Positions 50,581 through 59,961 of a stretch of 61,253 nucleotides of DNA are shown in pieces. How positions within the stretch are numbered: the stretch's first letter is position 1; each line of letters starts with the position of its first letter. The stretch covers positions 1 through 61,253 of the forward strand of contig JAGQYI010000071.1 of NCBI GenBank assembly GCA_020436165.1, written 5' to 3'. The notes under the pieces were generated by a model, which did no database searches, was not told the DNA's origin, and worked only from the letters and a program-made list of their open reading frames with translations. The translations under genes were made by a program, and so were the position numbers. The stretch is from Cyclobacteriaceae bacterium. Lineage in GTDB: Bacteria; Bacteroidota; Bacteroidia; Cytophagales; Cyclobacteriaceae.

Positions 50581-50779
50581 CTATTATAGCAATTTCGTAC
50601 TAAAGGTAAATGGCTCACCAATAGATTGCGTTAAAATCACGTTAACAAAATATTAATAATTTTCAAGTGGCTAACTCAAACCTGAGGATAAGCAAGAACG
50701 GTAAAACCGGAAAATTCAGATAGCTTGTTTATATTTACATAACCTCAGATATTTCAATTATTCTAACCTGTTTCTTACA

Positions 50780-51142
50780 ATGAAAGCACTTGGACTACGA
50801 ACCGTTAAATACAGTGTACCTGACATTGAAAAAGCCAAAGCATGGTATACTGACCTGTTTCAAACCGAGCCCTATTTTGATGAACCTTTTTATGTGGGCT
50901 TCAACATTGGAGGTTATGAGTTAGGGCTGGATCCGGATGGCGAACCTTATGCCGGCAATGCTACCATAACCTATTGGGGTGTTGAGAATATTGATGAAGC
51001 CTATAATCATTGCCTGGCAAAAGGAGCTAAGGAACACCAGGCGCCAATGAATGTTGGCGGTGAACTAATGACAGCATCGGTACTTGATCCATGGGAAAAC
51101 GTAATTGGTCTCATTTACAATCCTTATTTTAAATTGCCTTAA
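50780..51142 (+). CDS. VOC family protein (glyoxalase/bleomycin-resistance fold)
   Basis: A 120-residue protein with the vicinal-oxygen-chelate fold (RTVKYSVPDIEKAKAWYTDLFQTEPYFDEPFYVGF, then TITYWGVENIDEAYNHCLAKGAKEHQ, and the ending VLDPWENVIGLIYNPYF). Metal-binding residues at the usual places cannot be assigned with confidence. Members range from glyoxalases to resistance proteins, so a specific reaction is not proposed. It is followed after two bases by a DUF2568 gene and may be cotranscribed with it. Confidence 0.88.
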   Translation: MKALGLRTVKYSVPDIEKAKAWYTDLFQTEPYFDEPFYVGFNIGGYELGLDPDGEPYAGNATITYWGVENIDEAYNHCLAKGAKEHQAPMNVGGELMTASVLDPWENVIGLIYNPYFKLP

Positions 51143-51144
51143 CT

Positions 51145-51516
51145 GTGGGTAAACACCCTTTAAACCTGGCACTTCGTTTTTTGCTGGAAATCACAACTCT
51201 TATAGTTACCGGCTATTGGGGTTTTCATCTATACAGCGGATTCCTGAAGTATTTGATCGGTATTGGATCTCCCCTTTTACTAGGGATAATTTGGGGAGTT
51301 TTTGCTGTTCCTAACGATCCAAGCAGATCGGGCAAAACTGTTGTAAACACTCCTGGCATTATAAGATTAATAATAGAATTAGCATTCTTTGGTTTTGGAG
51401 CTTACGCCTTTTATCAGGTTAACATGGTAACCTACTCCTACATTTTTGCTTCTGTAACCTTGCTGCATTATTTACTTTCTATGGACCGTATTAAATGGTT
51501 GCTGACTTCCGGATAA
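51145..51516 (+). CDS. YrdB (DUF2568) family membrane protein
   Basis: A 123-residue protein with four membrane helices. LALRFLLEITTLIVTGYWGFHL and LGIIWGVFAVPNDPSRSGK, then PGIIRLIIELAFFGFGAYAFY, match the YrdB/DUF2568 pattern, a family of unknown function. GTG at 51145 is the start, two bases after the preceding stop. No soluble domain is present. Confidence 0.88.
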   Translation: MGKHPLNLALRFLLEITTLIVTGYWGFHLYSGFLKYLIGIGSPLLLGIIWGVFAVPNDPSRSGKTVVNTPGIIRLIIELAFFGFGAYAFYQVNMVTYSYIFASVTLLHYLLSMDRIKWLLTSG

Positions 51517-51639
51517 GGTAAAACCCAGCGCCATTTACTTCCTTTATTCTCCAATCGTAAAAATATTCTCCCGTTCAGCAATTGAACCAGCCACAATGCA
51601 TTTTGTTTCGTTCAACATTAGCAAATAAACTAAACTGAT

Positions 51640-52734
51640 ATGAGAAAAGTATTACAACCCATTGCTCTGGTGGCAGGGTTATTAATTGCCACAACCAGCT
51701 TTGCACAAATTACCACACCCAGAACTCCAAGCCCGGCTGCTCAAGTACAACAAACCATCGGTATCTCTACCATAACCATTAACTACTCCAGACCGGCAGT
51801 AAGAGGTCGTGAGGTTTGGGGGGTGTTGGTTCCCTATGGTTATAACAACCTTGGATTTGGAACTGCCACTGAGGCGCCCTGGCGTGCTGGTGCGAATGAG
51901 AACACTACCATCACCTTTTCAGATAACGCTAAAGTAGAAGGGCAACCAATTCCAGCTGGTACCTATGCATTATTTGTGGGTGTTCATGAAGACGGGAAAG
52001 CCGATATAATCTTCTCCAAAAATTCTACTTCATGGGGAAGCTTCTTTTATGATAAAAAAGAAGATCAACTGCGAGTACAGGTTCAAACTCAGGATCATGC
52101 AATGACCGAACTACTAACCTACGAGTTCACCGACCTAACAAAGAACTCGGCTACAGTCGCCCTTGATTGGGAAAAGAAAAGATTCCCGTTTAAAGTTGAA
52201 TTTGATGTGGATGCCATTGTTCTAAACAATGCACGCAATGAACTAAGAAATGCCACAGGTTTTAGCTTCCAGGGCCCACTTTCAGCTGCTAACTATTGCA
52301 TCCAAAACAATATAAATCACGAAGAAGCAATGCAGTGGGCCGATCAGGCCATAGCCGCTAACCCGAATTTTGCCGGGTATTTTGCTAAGGCCAGAATATA
52401 CGATCAAATGGGTAAGCAATCTGATGCAGATGCCAATTATGATAAATCAGTTGAATTGGCAAATAAGCCTCAATTGAATTTTATGGGATACCAAATGATG
52501 GGCAAGAATAGAAATGAAAAGGCACTGGAGTATTTCAAACTAAATGTAAAAAGAAATCCCAAAGATGCTAATGTACACGACAGCCTTGGAGAATGCTACA
52601 GGAATATGGGAGATACAAAAGCCGCAATTAAGGAATTTAAAACATCACTCTCTTTAAATCCAATTCAGGGAGTTAAGGCAAACTCAATTAGAAATTTAAA
52701 AGAATTAGGAGTAGATACCTCCTCATATGAATAG
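51640..52734 (+). CDS. DUF2911 protein with TPR repeats
   Basis: A 364-residue secreted protein with a signal peptide (LVAGLLIATTSFAQ). Residues about 25-200 form a DUF2911 domain (INYSRPAVRGREVWGVLVPYG, PWRAGANENTTITFS, PIPAGTYALFVGVHEDGKADII, STSWGSFFYDKKEDQLRV). The C-terminal half has TPR-like repeats (ANVHDSLGECYRNMGDTKAAI). The domain is common in Bacteroidota and unassigned in function; the TPR part suggests a protein-binding role in the periplasm. A terminator follows directly. Confidence 0.9.
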   Translation: MRKVLQPIALVAGLLIATTSFAQITTPRTPSPAAQVQQTIGISTITINYSRPAVRGREVWGVLVPYGYNNLGFGTATEAPWRAGANENTTITFSDNAKVEGQPIPAGTYALFVGVHEDGKADIIFSKNSTSWGSFFYDKKEDQLRVQVQTQDHAMTELLTYEFTDLTKNSATVALDWEKKRFPFKVEFDVDAIVLNNARNELRNATGFSFQGPLSAANYCIQNNINHEEAMQWADQAIAANPNFAGYFAKARIYDQMGKQSDADANYDKSVELANKPQLNFMGYQMMGKNRNEKALEYFKLNVKRNPKDANVHDSLGECYRNMGDTKAAIKEFKTSLSLNPIQGVKANSIRNLKELGVDTSSYE

Positions 52735-52759
52735 TATAATAAATTAGGTTTAAGTAGGT

Positions 52760-52788
52760 TAAAAGGGTGTGAAATTCACATCCTTTTT
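52760..52788 (+). terminator. Terminator after the DUF2911 gene
   Basis: AAAAGGGTGTGAA (from 52761) pairs with TTCACATCCTTTTTT around a single A, with one mismatch, and ends in a T-run. Confidence 0.87.
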
Positions 52789-52843
52789 TATTTTCTATTT
52801 ACAACACAGATTGTATTTTAGCGCCTGAATTAATCAAAACACT

Positions 52844-53239
52844 ATGAAAAAATCTATCATTCTATTCACCGTTATTCTTGCGGCAACTCAGTTAAAGGCA
52901 CAAAGTATTTTTGATAAGTGGACAGAACTTAACGAATACCATGAAGTAATGTCTAAAACTTTTCATCCGGCTGAAAATGACAACCTTGAACCATTAAAAA
53001 CAATGGCAAATGATCTGAAAATGAAAGCCGATAATCTGGCGAAATCCAAAATTCCGATGGAGTTTGATTCAAAGGATATTAAGAAAGCAGTTGCTCAACT
53101 AAAAACTGACAGCAAAGCGCTTTACAATCAAGTGGAAAGTAAAGCTTCGGATGAAGAGCTAAAAAAATCGATCTATGCGCTTCATGATGTTTTTCATAAG
53201 ATTGTAGGTCTGTGCAGGAATGAAGATCATCATGAATAA
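52844..53239 (+). CDS. Small secreted helical protein
   Basis: A 131-residue protein with a signal peptide (IILFTVILAATQLKAQ). The mature 112 residues are highly charged and helical (KWTELNEYHEVMSKTFHPAE, LEPLKTMANDLKMKADNLAK) and end in HKIVGLCRNEDHHE, resembling a four-helix cytochrome c'-like or DUF-type fold without a heme motif. One cysteine is present near the C-terminus. His-rich residues at the start and end could bind metal. The family is not assigned. Confidence 0.75.
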   Translation: MKKSIILFTVILAATQLKAQSIFDKWTELNEYHEVMSKTFHPAENDNLEPLKTMANDLKMKADNLAKSKIPMEFDSKDIKKAVAQLKTDSKALYNQVESKASDEELKKSIYALHDVFHKIVGLCRNEDHHE

Positions 53240-53388
53240 GAGTTAAACCTTATTGCTATATGATAAAAAATCTGCAACACTATTTACTAAAATAGTTTGC
53301 AGGTTTCGTGTTTTAAGCTATTATCATACATAATTAAAATATAGTACAATTTTATTGACTTTTTAGCGTATTAGCTTTAAATTGTCGT

Positions 53389-53910
53389 ATGAAAAGAGTA
53401 CTTGTAATTATTTTATTAGCCTTTTCTTTTGCAGCTTCTGCGCAAACACAAGGCAAATGGTCACTAGGTGTTGGTGCTACACCTTCCTTTCAAGGTGGAA
53501 CAACCCTAGGTTTGTATGCAAATCGTCACTTATCCGATCATTGGGAAGTAGGTGTAATACCTTTCACCTGGTTGAATAAGAATAAAGATTTTTACAATGA
53601 AAAAATCTTTTCCTTAGGTTTTAATCTAAACACAAGATACACCTTAATAAATAGCAAAATATTCAGTCCATATCTTTATGGTTTTGGTGGTATTGGTCAT
53701 TCGAAATATAGCTACGAAGGCACAAATTCACCCCCTAACTCAAGTTTTACATATTCCAACTTTTCACTGGGCCTAGGTACAAGAATTAACATTGGCTCAA
53801 ATGGATGGTCGCTTGATGTTAATGGAGGATATATATGGGTAAATGGATTCAATAACGGGGGTACTTCAAGAGGACTAAACTATTCTGTTGGGATCTTTAA
53901 AAGATTTTAA
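53389..53910 (+). CDS. Outer-membrane beta-barrel protein
   Basis: A 173-residue secreted protein with a signal peptide (LVIILLAFSFAASAQ). The remainder has eight or so alternating strands with glycine and aromatic residues (WSLGVGATPSFQGGTTLGLY, HWEVGVIPFTWLNK, FSLGFNLNTRYTLI, SYLYGFGGIGHSKY, FSLGLGTRINIGS) and ends in the classic ...VGIFKRF barrel terminus. This is an OmpA/porin-like small barrel of unknown role. It stands alone between two hairpins. Confidence 0.85.
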   Translation: MKRVLVIILLAFSFAASAQTQGKWSLGVGATPSFQGGTTLGLYANRHLSDHWEVGVIPFTWLNKNKDFYNEKIFSLGFNLNTRYTLINSKIFSPYLYGFGGIGHSKYSYEGTNSPPNSSFTYSNFSLGLGTRINIGSNGWSLDVNGGYIWVNGFNNGGTSRGLNYSVGIFKRF

Positions 53911-53919
53911 ACAAAATTC

Positions 53920-53946
53920 AGTCATAGGGTAACGCACCCTATGACT
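53920..53946. other. Hairpin between converging genes
   Basis: AGTCATAGGGT (53920-53930) and ACCCTATGACT (53936-53946) are perfect 11-base arms around AACGC. There is no long T-run on either side, so it is either a weak bidirectional terminator or a REP-like palindrome. Confidence 0.55.
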
Positions 53947-53955
53947 AATTGAAAC

Positions 53956-55839
53956 CTATTCCAAAATAACTTTCTCCCTTTTAGGATATTTTACCTCGTA
54001 GCGTAAAATCAACTCTTTCTGTTCTTGAGGTTTTAATTCCAAATCCCAGGTTATCTCTCCGGTTTGTGCATCCAATTTACCGCCTGACAACTCCTCAGGA
54101 GTTACGGTGATATCGCTAATAGAAGCTACAGGAATCTGGTCGTGGAGAATTAGCTTGATTGGTTGAGATTTTTTGTTGCGAACCACAAGCTTGAAACCTC
54201 GGGTTTCAACTTTGTTGGTGCCTACTGTCTTACGTTTACTAAATTCATCTACCTTCTCACGGCCAATCACTATGCTTTTATCCCGACCTAACGAAATATC
54301 GAGGGTATCAACTAAACTCTTCGCATCCAAAATTGATCTCCCCACATAAGCATCTTCAAAATAAAGGTTGGCCTCCCCTTCCAATAAATTGTATTGATCC
54401 CAATTGATGATTCGGGCAATGAGAAATGCATCCTTGTCCAGTTTAGGTGCTGCATAGTATTGGTACAAGGCATCAATATCGTATTGGCTTAAATCAACCG
54501 TAAGTTTTTCCCCATTGGATTTGATGCTGTAAGGAGTTTTCACTTCAAATTCTACAGTGGTTTGATTTTCAATAGTTGTTGTGGTTACCACACTGCTTTT
54601 CTTGGGCATATTAGCACTAGAAACTCCTCTGATTCTAAGCCCTTCAGCACGCTTAGCATAGCCAGAAACCACCACTTCACTTAATTCTGTAACGTCCGAT
54701 TGCATACCTATATCCATTCTATTACCGGTAATCGGTCTTTCTTGCGTAACCATTCCAATAAATGAGTAAACTAAATAAGAGGAGTTATTAGGTAAGGTTA
54801 GACTATAATTACCATCTATATCCGTTACCGTACCAATAGTTGTACCCTTTACAACTACATTTACTCCTGGCAAAGGTTCTCCATCGTCTGCAGATGTTAC
54901 TCTTCCATTTACATAGCTAATATTCAAAGAGGGCACACCATAACTTTTATTACTTTGGTAAATTGTATTCCGGGCATAGTTCAAATACCAGGTATTTAGT
55001 TCAGGAGCCACTCCGCTTTGGTTAGGGTTGCCATTGGAAAATTTTAGCTTCACATTTTTCCAGTCTACCCCTGTGTTTTGAAAGACATCTGCTTTATAGC
55101 TTAGTTTAATAGGGCTCTCCACATCTTTCACCCGAACATCGTATTTGGGAAACCAGCCTGCATTCCCCACCAAATACGTAATGGTAAAATTACCCTCCAC
55201 TTTAGCTTTGGACTCAACACGTATTACAACCTCACCTGAAGGCAGTTCCTTTGCACCCCGTACCTCATTGATCTGCTTTTGCAATTTAGATTGTTGTTCC
55301 TTCAAATTATCAATAGCCTCATTTATGTCAAGTTCTTCTTTCTTAATTGAGGTAAGCTCTCTATCATAGAGATCGATTGCCTGCTTAAGCTCGGTTAAAG
55401 AAACACCCGAGTTTTGGCCTCCCAGACTTTTGTTCGCATTTAGCAAGCTCTTTTTTTCAGCCAATACTTCTTTTCTTGAAGACTTCTCGTCAATCTTCCT
55501 CCCCAACTTGGTTATCAAATTCGTAAGGCTATCAATTTTACTATCTCTATTTAGCTGATTCAGATAATTCAACCGATGATTCACCGAAAGAATGGTAAAG
55601 TCTCCTGTTGCCTTTACCTGTACACTTTTATCATCTACATAGGGAGAAAGTGATTTAACAACCAGTGTTGATTTCCCTGGTGCAATAGAAACCTTTCCCT
55701 TTCGGGTAATCTGTGCATTCTGTAAAAATACTGTTACATCTGTTACCGAGGATTTAAGTTCGACTTCTTTAGTGGTCTGTGAAAATGAAGTAAACACACT
55801 AAAGCTAAAAATTAGAAAAAATAGGGTCCGTAAGTTCAT
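53956..55839 (-). CDS. DUF4139 (MuiA-like) protein with inserted carboxypeptidase-regulatory-like domain
   Basis: A 627-residue secreted protein (signal TLFFLIFSFSVFTSFSQ). It starts like mucoidy inhibitor MuiA/DUF4140 (ELKSSVTDVTVFLQNAQITRKGKVSI), has a coiled coil at about 100-195 (KSSRKEVLAEKKSLL...KEEELDINEAIDNLKEQQSKL), then DUF4139, interrupted at about residues 308-395 by a carboxypeptidase-regulatory-like beta-sandwich (NGRVTSADDGEPLPGVNVVV, DIDGNYSLTLP) and a VTELSEVVVSGY stretch like the start of a TonB-dependent receptor plug. Start is ATG 55837-55839. A surface-associated assembly role is likely but unproven. Confidence 0.85.
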   Translation of the reverse strand: MNLRTLFFLIFSFSVFTSFSQTTKEVELKSSVTDVTVFLQNAQITRKGKVSIAPGKSTLVVKSLSPYVDDKSVQVKATGDFTILSVNHRLNYLNQLNRDSKIDSLTNLITKLGRKIDEKSSRKEVLAEKKSLLNANKSLGGQNSGVSLTELKQAIDLYDRELTSIKKEELDINEAIDNLKEQQSKLQKQINEVRGAKELPSGEVVIRVESKAKVEGNFTITYLVGNAGWFPKYDVRVKDVESPIKLSYKADVFQNTGVDWKNVKLKFSNGNPNQSGVAPELNTWYLNYARNTIYQSNKSYGVPSLNISYVNGRVTSADDGEPLPGVNVVVKGTTIGTVTDIDGNYSLTLPNNSSYLVYSFIGMVTQERPITGNRMDIGMQSDVTELSEVVVSGYAKRAEGLRIRGVSSANMPKKSSVVTTTTIENQTTVEFEVKTPYSIKSNGEKLTVDLSQYDIDALYQYYAAPKLDKDAFLIARIINWDQYNLLEGEANLYFEDAYVGRSILDAKSLVDTLDISLGRDKSIVIGREKVDEFSKRKTVGTNKVETRGFKLVVRNKKSQPIKLILHDQIPVASISDITVTPEELSGGKLDAQTGEITWDLELKPQEQKELILRYEVKYPKREKVILE

Positions 55840-55868
55840 GGCGTTTTCTTTTATAGAGAAATAAACGA

Positions 55869-57182
55869 CTAAAATTCCATACGGGTTGACCAATTACTTC
55901 TTTTTATATGACCTAGGTCGATGGCTGGTTTGGCCTCAAACAGGTTTTTAAGGTAAGGTGAAAGCTTGTGTTGCTGATTCGTGTAATACCAAATGGTATT
56001 TACGGCTATCTCCCATTTTAAGCCAGATTCTTTGTGTTTTGTACTTGTAAGGCGGTGCGCAACTTCCCCTACATAAAATTCCACACGCTCTAAATATTGA
56101 GCGCTAAGGGAGTCAATTTCTTCAAGGGTAAATTCTAGTGTTTGTTCTTGGAGTTCGAATACAATTTTACTTGTATAGAAACGTGCAATTCCTACCCCTT
56201 TATCTTGCATTTTGTCATTTCCTACAGCCGTAGAATAAAGCATACCTTTTGCACTAAACACGGGTTCGTTCTCCTGCTGTTCCAGCTTACTTTTTATATG
56301 GCTAATAAAATTCTGATTTTGCCATTGAAGCCAGTCCCTGGCATTGGTGAAGTATACGCGCTTAAACTTTGAGGTAATCATACCCTTTGTATTTACCATG
56401 GCCTGGTAGCCACAGGCATTGCAGGCAAATTGATTCCGGTACGAATCAAACCCTGCATATTTATTGCACTCCGGGCATTGAAAGAATATACGTTCAATGT
56501 ATTCTGCTCTACGGTTAGAACGAACTCGCATTGGGTGTGTTTTCACGTATTCAACGTCATCATGATGTATATCCGACAACAACCTCATCATAATCTCATC
56601 CTCACTCAAATCGGCCAGCTCATCCTCAGTAATTGTCAATTTATAATCAATGACCATATGAGCCCTGCGTAAACGTTCTGCCCACCGGGGATCAAAAACA
56701 GAAGCACCCTTCATTTTAGCTGTAACCACGGGCACTTTTAAAAGCTTTACAAGCTTAGCAATGGAAGGATCGATGTAATTAGAAACACCAGACCAGGAAC
56801 GAGAACCTTCTGCAAATAGTGCTACAGGATTGCCTCTTTCCACCACTTTTACCATTTCCCTGATCACCTGTGTATCACGCACTCCCTTTTTCTTGGGTAT
56901 GGCACCTAACCCACTGAAAAGCTTGCCATAAATGGGATCTCGCAAAATGGCATCAGACGAAACGAAGTTGGGCGACTTGCAATACGGAAAAAGGAAATAT
57001 GCCAAAATAAAAGGGTCGTACCGACCATAGTGGTTAGGTAGCAAAAGATAAGGTCCCTTCAATTGTTTTACCTCTGGAGCAACGTTGGCACTTAAGTTAT
57101 ACCTCCATTTAATAAAACCGATGACAATCTTTACCAGCAGCTTGTAACGCTTCTTAATCTTGTATGGTGTTTTTTCTGACAA
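55869..57182 (-). CDS. 1-acyl-glycerol-3-phosphate acyltransferase-like protein with zinc ribbon
   Basis: A 437-residue protein. Residues about 10-250 form a PlsC-type acyltransferase with NHYGRYD (the NHX4D motif, about 52-58) and GSRSWSG; it would transfer an acyl group in phospholipid synthesis at the inner membrane. Residues about 225-265 hold a zinc ribbon with four cysteines (CPECNKYAGFDSYRN and CNACGYQ), and the last 150 residues are an unassigned PH-like domain (YSTAVGNDKMQDKGVGIARFY). This combination is unusual for PlsC. The start is TTG (57180-57182). It follows formate dehydrogenase after 22 bases. Confidence 0.85.
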   Translation of the reverse strand: MSEKTPYKIKKRYKLLVKIVIGFIKWRYNLSANVAPEVKQLKGPYLLLPNHYGRYDPFILAYFLFPYCKSPNFVSSDAILRDPIYGKLFSGLGAIPKKKGVRDTQVIREMVKVVERGNPVALFAEGSRSWSGVSNYIDPSIAKLVKLLKVPVVTAKMKGASVFDPRWAERLRRAHMVIDYKLTITEDELADLSEDEIMMRLLSDIHHDDVEYVKTHPMRVRSNRRAEYIERIFFQCPECNKYAGFDSYRNQFACNACGYQAMVNTKGMITSKFKRVYFTNARDWLQWQNQNFISHIKSKLEQQENEPVFSAKGMLYSTAVGNDKMQDKGVGIARFYTSKIVFELQEQTLEFTLEEIDSLSAQYLERVEFYVGEVAHRLTSTKHKESGLKWEIAVNTIWYYTNQQHKLSPYLKNLFEAKPAIDLGHIKRSNWSTRMEF

Positions 57183-57204
57183 TGTAAAAAATAAGCTTTT
57201 TAGG

Positions 57205-59946
57205 CTAGTTAACTACTGCGTACTTTCCTTTCGACTTACGGATATTAACCGCCACTACCTTGTACTCCGGGCATTTAGCTTCCGAATCGTACACATCGCT
57301 GGTAATCAGGTTTACCATAATTTCCGGAAAATGGAATGTAGTGCTCATCACACCTGGCTTAACTTCAACGGATATTTTCGCTTTTATATCCACTTTGCCA
57401 CGAGCAGAGCTTACGCACACCATATCCCCATCCTTTATATTATTATCAGCCGCATCTTCCGGGTTAATCAACAGCACATCCTCTGTAAGAATATCTACAT
57501 TGCCCGTTCTGCGTGTCATGGTGCCACAATTGTAATGCTCCAGCTCACGGTTTGTAGTTATAATATAAGGGTACTCTTTCCCATTGATTTTAATCTCCTC
57601 TGTTTCCTTCCAGTCGAAATAGGCAAACTTGCCTTTACCTCGTTTAAAACCTCCTTCGTGAATAATTTCGGTGCTTTTACCATCTTCCAGTACTGGCCAT
57701 TGTTTACCATTTATACCTAGCTCGTCCCATTTAATTCCTTTAAAGAAAGGAACTATTTGCGAAATTTCCTCGAGCATGATTTTAGCATCATAGTCGGGCT
57801 GTGCATATCCCATTCGGTTCATCACATCCACAATAATCTGACCATCCACTTTCGTACCTTCCAAAGGTGGAACCACAGCATTTACACGTTGCACCCTACG
57901 TTCACCATTGGTAAACGTTCCCGATTTTTCAAGGAAAGAAGCACCTGGCAATATTACATCTGCCAGCTTAGCAGTTTCTGTAATGAAAAGCTCCTGCGCA
58001 ATAAACAGATCAACCGACTGCAACGCCTTCTTCACTTTGGCCGTATTAGGGTCAGTTTGAACAACATCCTCTCCAATAATCCAGATTGCTTTTAGCTGAC
58101 CAGCAATAGCTGCATCAAACATCTCCGGTATTTTATAGCCAACTTTTTTAGGTACCTCTACTCTATAAAAATCGGTGTATCGGTTTTGCATTTCCGGATT
58201 GGTAACATCCAAATAACCTGCCCCTTGATGCGGTTGAACACCCATATCAGCAGCGCCTTGCACATTATTTTGTCCACGTAGTGGATTCACGCCAACGCCT
58301 CTTCTGCCTACATTACCGGTAATCAAAGCCAAATCAGCAATCAATTGAACGGTAAACGTACCTTGCGAATGCTCCGTAACCCCTAACCCATGAAACGACA
58401 TGGCATTGCCCGCTTTTGCATAAGCAATAGCTGCTTCGCGCACCAATTCTTTCTTAACACCGGTCACACGCTCCATTTCATTAACATCTAACTTGAGCAG
58501 CTGATTTTTAAAATCTTCGTACCCCTCGGTGCGCTCTTCGATAAATGCCTTTGCTTCCAACCCTTCTTCAATAATGTAATACAACATCATATTGAGGAGC
58601 GCCACATTGGTACCCGGACGCAACTGCAAATGGTAATTGGCGTAACGCGCCAAAGTGGTTTCTCGTGGGTCTACCACTATCAGGGTGGTACCCTTCATGG
58701 CCGCTTGCTTCAATTTAGCTCCTGTAACAGGGTGAGCTGAAGTAGGATTGGCACCTATTACCAACATACAGTTAGTGTATTTCAAATCAATGATTGAGTT
58801 GGTGGCGGCACCTGTACCAAAAGCACGTTGCATACCCAATGCTGTTGGCGAATGGCATACGCGCGCGCAACCATCAATATTGTTGGTTCCTACAACTGCT
58901 CGGATAAATTTCTGCATCAGGTAATTCTCCTCGTTGGTACAACGAGCGGATGAAATACCTGCAATGGCATCCGGTCCATCCTCAGCTTTGATTTGGTTGA
59001 ATTTGTTAACGATATAATCATAGGCTTCATCCCAGGTGGCTTCTTCAAATGCACCATTGCGTTTGATCAATGGAGTACGTACGCGATCTGCATGATTATA
59101 AAACTTAAACGCATATCTACCTTTCAGGCAGGTGTGCCCTTGATTTACCTCTGCATCGTACGGGGCAGTAATGCTAACCACTTCGTTATCTTTCACTGCT
59201 ACATCCAGATTGCAACCCACTCCACAATAGGTGCAAACAGTACGAACCGTTTCGGGAGCATCATTGAATTTGGAATTGAACACATCGGTAATTGCACCTG
59301 TTGGGCATGCCTGGCTGCACGCACCACACGACACACAATCCGACTCTGCAAAACCCTCATTCATGCCCATAGTTACTGTATTGTCGAAACCACGACCCGT
59401 CATGGTTAACACCATTTCGCCCTGCACTTCATCACATGCACGGATGCAACGGTAACAATTGATGCAAGCCGACAATTCTGCACGCATATAAGGATGAGCT
59501 GCATCCTTATCCCTATCCAAATGGTTCTTGCCTTCGGCATAACGAACATCCTCCGGGCTAATATCCAAATCAAGAGCTACCTTCTTCAGTTCATTTTGAT
59601 TGGGGTTGTCCGCAGCAAATTTCTCAGCAGGATAATCGGTAAGCACTAGCTCTACAATATTTTTACGAAGCTTTTTAAGTTTATCTGTATGGGTGTAGAT
59701 ATAACTATCCTTCATTACAGGTGTATGGCATGATGCCAGCACCTTGGTTGGTCCATCTTGCTGCAAAGCAACCTCTACACTACACACCCTGCAGGAGCCA
59801 AAAGGCTTTAAATTGGGAGCATCGCATAAAGTAGGAACGGGCTCTTCCCCCATATTCCTTCTAAGGAAATTAAGGATGGTCTCCCCTTTTTCAAGCTCAA
59901 AAGGTTCGTTGTTTATATAGGCTAATGTCGGTTGTTCATTTTCCAT
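57205..59946 (-). CDS. fdsA: NAD-dependent formate dehydrogenase, alpha subunit
   Basis: A 913-residue molybdopterin enzyme that oxidises formate to CO2. The N-terminal part is a NuoG-like iron-sulfur arm: a [2Fe-2S] plant-type ferredoxin (C41, C52, C55, C73), a His/Cys-ligated site, two [4Fe-4S] clusters (C161/164/167/171 and C204/207/210/214), then the catalytic-domain [4Fe-4S] (C238, C241, C245, C273). The metal ligand is C364 in CARVCHSPTALGM, encoded by TGC, so it is a cysteine rather than selenocysteine enzyme. YNCGTMTRRTGNVDIL lies near the C-terminus. It starts 15 bases after the NuoF-like gene. Confidence 0.95.
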   Translation of the reverse strand: MENEQPTLAYINNEPFELEKGETILNFLRRNMGEEPVPTLCDAPNLKPFGSCRVCSVEVALQQDGPTKVLASCHTPVMKDSYIYTHTDKLKKLRKNIVELVLTDYPAEKFAADNPNQNELKKVALDLDISPEDVRYAEGKNHLDRDKDAAHPYMRAELSACINCYRCIRACDEVQGEMVLTMTGRGFDNTVTMGMNEGFAESDCVSCGACSQACPTGAITDVFNSKFNDAPETVRTVCTYCGVGCNLDVAVKDNEVVSITAPYDAEVNQGHTCLKGRYAFKFYNHADRVRTPLIKRNGAFEEATWDEAYDYIVNKFNQIKAEDGPDAIAGISSARCTNEENYLMQKFIRAVVGTNNIDGCARVCHSPTALGMQRAFGTGAATNSIIDLKYTNCMLVIGANPTSAHPVTGAKLKQAAMKGTTLIVVDPRETTLARYANYHLQLRPGTNVALLNMMLYYIIEEGLEAKAFIEERTEGYEDFKNQLLKLDVNEMERVTGVKKELVREAAIAYAKAGNAMSFHGLGVTEHSQGTFTVQLIADLALITGNVGRRGVGVNPLRGQNNVQGAADMGVQPHQGAGYLDVTNPEMQNRYTDFYRVEVPKKVGYKIPEMFDAAIAGQLKAIWIIGEDVVQTDPNTAKVKKALQSVDLFIAQELFITETAKLADVILPGASFLEKSGTFTNGERRVQRVNAVVPPLEGTKVDGQIIVDVMNRMGYAQPDYDAKIMLEEISQIVPFFKGIKWDELGINGKQWPVLEDGKSTEIIHEGGFKRGKGKFAYFDWKETEEIKINGKEYPYIITTNRELEHYNCGTMTRRTGNVDILTEDVLLINPEDAADNNIKDGDMVCVSSARGKVDIKAKISVEVKPGVMSTTFHFPEIMVNLITSDVYDSEAKCPEYKVVAVNIRKSKGKYAVVN

Positions 59947-59961
59947 AATTGTCTTCTCAGA

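Noticed and set aside
57160-57720. A 186-codon open frame on the plus strand opposite the end of formate dehydrogenase
   Set aside because: It mirrors conserved fdh sequence; composition is Ile/Phe/His-rich as expected of an antisense shadow.
58861-58866. Possible selenocysteine at the formate dehydrogenase metal ligand
   Set aside because: The codon is TGC, so the ligand is an ordinary cysteine, and no SECIS-like hairpin is required.
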